35,283 nucleotides of DNA from Oscillospiraceae bacterium (GTDB lineage: Bacteria > Bacillota > Clostridia > Oscillospirales > Ruminococcaceae). This document shows, in pieces, positions 34,493-35,283 of this stretch. The stretch covers positions 1-35,283 of the forward strand of contig JAQXFT010000029.1 in assembly GCA_029005335.1 (NCBI GenBank), in the 5' to 3' direction. Position numbers and translations under genes: made by a program. Below the pieces are notes generated by a model, which saw nothing but the letters and a program-made list of their open reading frames with translations, did not search any database and was not told the origin of the DNA. How positions within the stretch are numbered: the first letter of the stretch is position 1; the number at the start of each line of letters is the position of its first letter.

Positions 34493-35283
34493 ATGCCTTA
34501 CTGGATAAATATAATAGTATCACTGCTTTCATTTGCGATAGCAGGATTATCAGGAATATGGCTTGTGCCATATCTTCATAAAATAAAATTCGGTCAGCCG
34601 ATAAAAAAGGAGGACGGCCCTACGTGGCACGCAAAAAAACAGGGTACTCCTACAATGGGCGGATTCATGTTCATAATCTCAACTATAATATGTCTTGTTG
34701 CAGGTTACTGTATATACAGGTGGCAATGCGGTATTGATACAACTGAAAAGAGCAATGTAAATTCTGCACTTACTGTTCTGAGCTGTCTTATATTCTGTCT
34801 TTTGTTTGCACTTCTCGGATTTATTGATGATTTCATAAAGGTTGCAAAGAAAGACAATCACGGACTTACCCCGAAACAGAAAATGATTCTTCAGTTTCTT
34901 TTCGGAGGAGCTTTTCTCGGAGCTTTATATGCCTTCGGAGATACTTCAACAGTTATAGATTTGAGCTTTGTATCATTTGATATCGGAATTTTATATTATC
35001 CCATTATGATTACAGCTATAATCTATCTTACTAATGCCGTTAATCTTACAGACGGCGTTGACGGACTCTGCGGAACAGTTACATTTGTTTCAATGCTTGT
35101 ATTTACAGTAGCGTGTGCAATACTTAAATTCAATGAGCTTTCAATATTTACAATGGCAGTTGCAGGAGGCTGTCTGGGATTTCTGATATGGAATCTCAAT
35201 CCGGCAAAATGCTTTATGGGAGATACAGGTTCAATGTTTCTGGGAGCATCTGTAACAGCAGTAGGACTTGTACTTCACAAGCA
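34493..35283 (+). CDS. mraY: Phospho-N-acetylmuramoyl-pentapeptide transferase MraY (3' truncated by window end)
   Basis: My translation from ATG 34493: GPTWHAKKQGTPTMGGFMF, LGFIDDFIKV, LTNAVNLTDGVDGL, NPAKCFMGDTGSMFLG. Absent from the ORF track because no stop is reached. Confidence 0.96.
   Translation, partial: MPYWINIIVSLLSFAIAGLSGIWLVPYLHKIKFGQPIKKEDGPTWHAKKQGTPTMGGFMFIISTIICLVAGYCIYRWQCGIDTTEKSNVNSALTVLSCLIFCLLFALLGFIDDFIKVAKKDNHGLTPKQKMILQFLFGGAFLGALYAFGDTSTVIDLSFVSFDIGILYYPIMITAIIYLTNAVNLTDGVDGLCGTVTFVSMLVFTVACAILKFNELSIFTMAVAGGCLGFLIWNLNPAKCFMGDTGSMFLGASVTAVGLVLHK

Overview
AT-rich window, probably from a Ruminococcus/Oscillospiraceae-like Clostridia genome (inferred from protein content and gene order; not verified by any search). 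It is almost entirely chromosomal and concentrated on cell-envelope and cell-division functions. Minus-strand blocks: (i) FHA protein - FtsW/RodA - short penicillin-binding protein; (ii) class II fructose-bisphosphate aldolase; (iii) murC - lexA - zapA - U32 peptidase - dut - DUF4321-like, followed by mreB - mreC - mreD - mrdA-type PBP; (iv) NUDIX hydrolase and YfhO-like membrane protein. Plus-strand blocks: M23 (SpoIIQ-like) peptidase; hpf - unknown - LUD protein; spoVG; cysteine desulfurase - thiI - pncC/cinA-like - two tandem class B sortases - SpoIID-like protein; and the start of a dcw cluster (rsmH - ftsL-like - SpoVD/FtsI with PASTA - murE - murF - mraY, truncated by the window end). 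The most unusual item is the SpoIID/LytB-like protein at 26288-27499. The motif that normally closes the domain (GWGHGVGLSQ...HYYQGT) lies in front of the motif that normally opens it (VAGIVYREV...EAIKAQAVAVYTYIK), so the domain looks circularly permuted. It sits directly after two class B sortases. Other points of interest: a 9-aa NQNQxQNRN tandem repeat at the window start, lexA embedded in a murC-zapA operon, a terminator-like hairpin inside the dcw cluster, and a structured leader before the permuted SpoIID gene. I saw no tRNA, rRNA, CRISPR array or mobile element.
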